Assembly: GCA_036262035.1 (NCBI GenBank)
Contig: DATAJS010000025.1
Coordinates: 1-64,000, forward strand
Length of the DNA: 64,000 nt
Source of the DNA: Burkholderiales bacterium
GTDB taxonomy: Bacteria > Pseudomonadota > Gammaproteobacteria > Burkholderiales > SG8-41
Reading direction: 5' to 3'
Below are positions 60,710-64,000 of the stretch, piece after piece. Positions within the stretch are counted from its first letter, which is position 1, and each line of letters starts with the position of its first letter. The position numbers were made by a program, and so were the translations under genes. A model generated the notes under the pieces. It worked only from the letters and a program-made list of their open reading frames with translations. It did no database searches and was not told the origin of the DNA.

Positions 60710-62500
60710 CTACGTGCCTTCAGGCCCCGGCGGCGGGCGCTTTACGCCCTCCTGCGAAGCACTGCCGCCCTCCCCCTCAGGGCCGGGATGAGTTTCAACC
60801 GCGGCTTTTTGCGCATCCTCGATCGGCTCGATCGCCACGAACACCGGCACGTCGGGCATCTCCTTCGTACGATCGGCGCGCGCGGCGGCGATGTCCTCGT
60901 GCGCGCGTGCGACTTCCGCGAGGAAGATCGCCTCGGCGAGCTTCGCCTGCTCTTCGCGCACCATCGCATTGATCTGCGTAATGCGTGCGTTCGCCGCGGC
61001 GATCGCGGCGCCCGCGCGGTGCCGGGGCGCGAGCCGCAGCGTGTCCTCGGCGAAGCGGATGATGCGATTGACCAGCGTATCGGCGATGAGACCGGTCGCG
61101 AACGCGACGAGCACGAGGATCGGCCGCGCGGGCTCGTTCGCGACGACCTGGAGCAGGTAATACACCGCCATCGCGAGGAAAGGCGCCGACAGCAGGTACA
61201 TGAAGTTCTGGATCAGCGCGCGGCGGAACGCGAAGGTGTAGCGGCGCTGCTCGTCCTCGTCGATCACGGGCTCGCCGACGACCTTCATGAACCACGACGA
61301 GCGCCGAGCCGCGGGAAAATCGCGAAACTCCTCCTGGATCTCGGGCACCCGGCGCGTGAGATTGATGCCCGCGCCGAACATCGCGAGCAGCACGACGTAG
61401 AACGGCACCGCGAGACCGCCTTCGATGTACGGGCTGCTGCGCGACGAGGTGGAGATCTCCAGCGGATTGGTCGCGCGCGTCTCCGCCGGCCTGGCCTCGA
61501 CGGCTTTGGCCGCGGCTCTCACGGCCTCTCCCTCGACGGGCACAGCGCCTTTCTCCGCCTCGCGCGCCGCCGGCTTCGCATCGCGCGGCCGGGGCGAGGT
61601 GCTCGTCTCGTCGCGCTGGGTGACGATGCCGCCGATGTTGATGAACCATTGCGGCTCGCTCTTGCTGCTCGCCGAGGTCGCGCGCACCAGCCCGACCGGC
61701 GCTTTCTCCATGATCGAGATCAGATAGCTGCTCTGCAGGATCATCGTGCTGACGACGACCGGCACCGCGAGCGAAGCGAACACGAGCGTGTACATCGCCA
61801 TGTACAGCCCGCGCTGCTTGGACGGACCGATCGTGCCGGTGAAGAGACAGATCAGCACGATCACGAGCACCACTGCGACACCCGCGAGCGACCAGGCGAC
61901 CGCGTGGCTGAAGCTGCGCGGATAGCCGATGTTCAATTCGGTCTTGCCGGAAACCGTGCGCCCGCGATGCGGCCCCGTCACTTCGGCGCGCACCGTGACG
62001 GACGAGCTTCTGAAACCGCGCGCGTCCGGCGAGAGCGCGAGCGTCGCCTCGAAGCGCTCGCCGGGCCTGATCTCGAGGACATCGCCGCCGAGGTAGTACT
62101 GGCTGATCACGTCCTCGACCGTCAGCCTCACCACCCCGGCCTGCAAAGGCTCGCCCTGCATCGTCGCGCGGCCGGCGACGTCGAGCCTGACGATGCCCCG
62201 GCCGGCTCCGTCGTCGGCGTACTCCGGCGTCACGCGCAGGAACACCTGCACGCTCGATCGCAGCGGATTGAAGCCGAGGCGGTCGGCGATCTCCTCGCGA
62301 TAGGCGACGACCTTGAACAGGATCACCACCGTCGCGATCGTGATGACGAGCACCGCGATCGCTTTCAGCCAGTCGACACGCGCGCGCTCGGGCTCTTCCG
62401 CGATTGCGCCCGCAGGACTTGCGACGGAGGCCCCGTCCCCCTCGGGGGAAGGGCTGGGCTGGGGTTGGTTTTGATCCGACGTCGGATGTTGATCGTTCAT
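60710..62500 (-). CDS. uncharacterised polytopic membrane protein, 596 residues
   Basis: No named family recognised. From the ATG at 62500: a polar Pro/Gln-rich start (MNDQHPTSDQNQPQPSPSPE), a first membrane segment (about 44-64, LKAIAVLVITIATVVILF), a beta-rich domain of about 130 residues outside it (VQVFLRVTPEYADDGAGR ... VTVRAEVTGPHRG), further segments near VAWSLAGVAVVLVIVLICLF, VFASLAVPVVVSTMIL, VPFYVVLLAMFGAGI, FLAMAVYYLLQVV and LVLVAFATGLIADTLV, and a soluble helical C-terminus with a charged coiled coil and a Pro-rich end. Transcribed alone toward Bug receptor 8; divergent from the serine hydrolase gene 95 nt away. Confidence 0.7.
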   Translation of the reverse strand: MNDQHPTSDQNQPQPSPSPEGDGASVASPAGAIAEEPERARVDWLKAIAVLVITIATVVILFKVVAYREEIADRLGFNPLRSSVQVFLRVTPEYADDGAGRGIVRLDVAGRATMQGEPLQAGVVRLTVEDVISQYYLGGDVLEIRPGERFEATLALSPDARGFRSSSVTVRAEVTGPHRGRTVSGKTELNIGYPRSFSHAVAWSLAGVAVVLVIVLICLFTGTIGPSKQRGLYMAMYTLVFASLAVPVVVSTMILQSSYLISIMEKAPVGLVRATSASSKSEPQWFINIGGIVTQRDETSTSPRPRDAKPAAREAEKGAVPVEGEAVRAAAKAVEARPAETRATNPLEISTSSRSSPYIEGGLAVPFYVVLLAMFGAGINLTRRVPEIQEEFRDFPAARRSSWFMKVVGEPVIDEDEQRRYTFAFRRALIQNFMYLLSAPFLAMAVYYLLQVVANEPARPILVLVAFATGLIADTLVNRIIRFAEDTLRLAPRHRAGAAIAAANARITQINAMVREEQAKLAEAIFLAEVARAHEDIAAARADRTKEMPDVPVFVAIEPIEDAQKAAVETHPGPEGEGGSASQEGVKRPPPGPEGT

Positions 62501-62595
62501 ACGTCTGCTCCTGCCGTATGCTTGCGTTCGCCAAACCATGGAACGTAGCGCATGCGGGCGCAACCTCGCAATCTCGGCGCTCCGGCGTTGAAAAC

Positions 62596-64000
62596 ATGAC
62601 GACACTCGAACCGATCGACGGGCTGGACGAATACCTGAGCGAGACCCTCGCCGCCTGGAATTGCCCCGGCCTCGCGGTCGGCGTCGTGCACGAGGACCGG
62701 CTCGTCTACGCGAAAGGCCACGGCTACCGCGAATACGCCGAAAAGCTGCCCTTCACCGAACGAACGATCTTTCCGATCGCGTCCAACACCAAGCTCTTCA
62801 CCGCGATCGTCGCCGGCCTGCTGGTGGAGGAAGGCCTGCTCAGCTGGGACCGGCCCATCCGCGAATGCGTGCCCTCGATCCGCTTCTACGACGACGCGTT
62901 GAACGGCTCGGTCACCCTGCGCGACATGCTCGCGCACCGCACCGGCATCAACCGCCACGATTCGATGTGGTTCCGCTCCGAGCTCACGCGCGAGCAGATG
63001 TTCGACCGGCTCCGCTACATGGAACCGAGCGACTCGCTGCGCCAGAGCTTCGTCTACAACAACGTGATGTACGCGGCGGTCGGCCACGTCATGGAGCTCG
63101 TCAGCGGCGAATCGTGGGAGTCGCTGGTGCAGCGCCGCCTGCTCGACCCGGTCGGCATGCGCAACACCGTGTTCACGATGCCGGAGGTCTATCGCAAGCC
63201 CGAGTACGCGACGTGCTACACCGAGAAGCGCGGCTCCACCGAGCTCATGCGGGTTCCGCCGAACGAGCACATGATCGCGGCAGGTCCCGCCGGAGGTCTC
63301 AACTCCGACATCTCCGACATGGCGCGCTGGTTGACGATGCTGATCGGCGCCGGCGCCATCGACGGCAGGCAGGTCGTCCCGCAATCGGTGCTGGCGGCGA
63401 CCATCGCGCCGTCGGTGGCGATCGCCAACTTCATGCTCGCGATCCGCGGCTGGACCGAGCTCCTCAATCCGACGTACGGCCTCGGCCGGCACACCGCGGT
63501 CTACCGCGGGCGGCTGCTGTCCTATCACGGCGGCCTGTTGAGCGCCATGTATTCGCAGGTGTCCTACCTCCCCGTCGAAAAGCTGGGCGTCGTCGTGTTC
63601 GCGATCGGCGACCATTGCGGCGTGCTGCGCGACTCGATCACGTGGAACGTTTACGAGCGTCTGCTCGGCATGGACGAGACGCCGTGGAACGCACGCTTCG
63701 CCGCCATCGTCGCGAAGAACAAGGACGCGCAGGTGGCGGCGCGCAGCAAGGCGGCGAGCGGCCGCGTCGCCGGCACCCGACCTTCGCATCCGATCGCGGA
63801 TTACGCGGGCACCTTCGAGCATCGCCTGTATCCGCCGCTGAAGATAGAAGCGGCCGGCGACGCGCTCGAGCTTCGCTTTCGCGCGTTCGCGCTCCCGCTC
63901 GAGCACGTTCATTACGAGCGCTTCGAAACGCCCGACGACGAGATCCACGGCAAGTGGTCGGTGAACTTCAGCGTGGATCCGCAGGGCGAGGTCGGCGCGC
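62596..64000 (+). CDS. serine hydrolase of the beta-lactamase/penicillin-binding fold (3' end outside window)
   Basis: 468 residues are present and the gene runs off the window. Class C-type motifs: Ser63-x-x-Lys66 in IASNTKLF, Tyr154-x-Asn156 in FVYNNVMY, and the third motif HGG in LSYHGGLL. No signal peptide seen, so a cytoplasmic esterase-like member (as in EstB-type proteins) is likelier than a resistance enzyme. After residue 400 a DUF3471-like C-terminal domain begins (HPIADYAGTFEHRLYPPLKIEAAG). Starts 95 nt from the divergent membrane-protein gene. Confidence 0.88.
   Translation, partial: MTTLEPIDGLDEYLSETLAAWNCPGLAVGVVHEDRLVYAKGHGYREYAEKLPFTERTIFPIASNTKLFTAIVAGLLVEEGLLSWDRPIRECVPSIRFYDDALNGSVTLRDMLAHRTGINRHDSMWFRSELTREQMFDRLRYMEPSDSLRQSFVYNNVMYAAVGHVMELVSGESWESLVQRRLLDPVGMRNTVFTMPEVYRKPEYATCYTEKRGSTELMRVPPNEHMIAAGPAGGLNSDISDMARWLTMLIGAGAIDGRQVVPQSVLAATIAPSVAIANFMLAIRGWTELLNPTYGLGRHTAVYRGRLLSYHGGLLSAMYSQVSYLPVEKLGVVVFAIGDHCGVLRDSITWNVYERLLGMDETPWNARFAAIVAKNKDAQVAARSKAASGRVAGTRPSHPIADYAGTFEHRLYPPLKIEAAGDALELRFRAFALPLEHVHYERFETPDDEIHGKWSVNFSVDPQGEVGA

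Overview
This is a GC-rich (roughly two-thirds G+C by eye), densely coded stretch that looks like a chromosome of a betaproteobacterium, probably Burkholderiales-like or an uncultured relative. The best indicator is eight separate Bug/TctC-type periplasmic receptors, an expansion typical of that group, none with TctA/TctB membrane partners here. Genes often overlap by 4 nt (ATGA/GTGA). No tRNA, rRNA, CRISPR array, integrase or transposase was found.

Layout. (1) 1-4,509, minus strand: a C1 operon in the order xoxF (lanthanide methanol dehydrogenase), xoxG-like cytochrome c, xoxJ-like binding protein, a small secreted Cys protein, gfa and fghA (cut by the window edge). It covers methanol to formaldehyde to formate through glutathione, except for the S-hydroxymethylglutathione dehydrogenase. 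(2) 4.6-11.6 kb: cupin, alpha/beta hydrolase, DUF1330, a flavin/PPOX protein, two small His-rich secreted paralogues, MmgE/PrpD and two Bug receptors. (3) 11.6-30 kb, minus strand: one tightly packed operon of TolC-like lipoprotein, periplasmic adaptor, sulfotransferase, a 3,860-residue surface protein, a GAF-like/HlyD adaptor and an M50-protease/HlyD fusion. It looks like an export-and-modification system for the giant protein with no ABC ATPase in the operon. (4) 30.4-49 kb: Bug receptors next to metabolic enzymes (PrpD, dihydropyrimidinase, aminomutase-like PLP enzyme), an FAD monooxygenase, a DEAD-box helicase, a COG0523 GTPase, a DUF3943 outer-membrane protein, DUF2130 and a WYL regulator. 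(5) 48.7-49.9 kb: a secreted peroxiredoxin whose peroxidatic Cys codon is an in-frame TGA (candidate selenoprotein), followed by a TlpA-like thioredoxin. (6) 50-53.2 kb: flavin reductase, glutamate dehydrogenase and a Bug receptor. (7) 53.4-57.5 kb, minus strand: zorA, zorB and a zorC-like gene, a Zorya-type antiphage set with no zorD. (8) 57.5-64 kb: HpxZ-like and carboxymuconolactone-decarboxylase-like proteins, an amidohydrolase, a Bug receptor, an unknown polytopic membrane protein and a serine beta-lactamase-like hydrolase (cut by the window edge).

The intergenic spaces carry several families of short palindromic and heptad repeats. Some nest into composite elements of about 130-205 bp, usually between convergent genes. 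The same kinds of repeat also enter coding sequence (COG0523 GTPase), supply a stop codon (WYL regulator) and supply a start codon (zorC-like).
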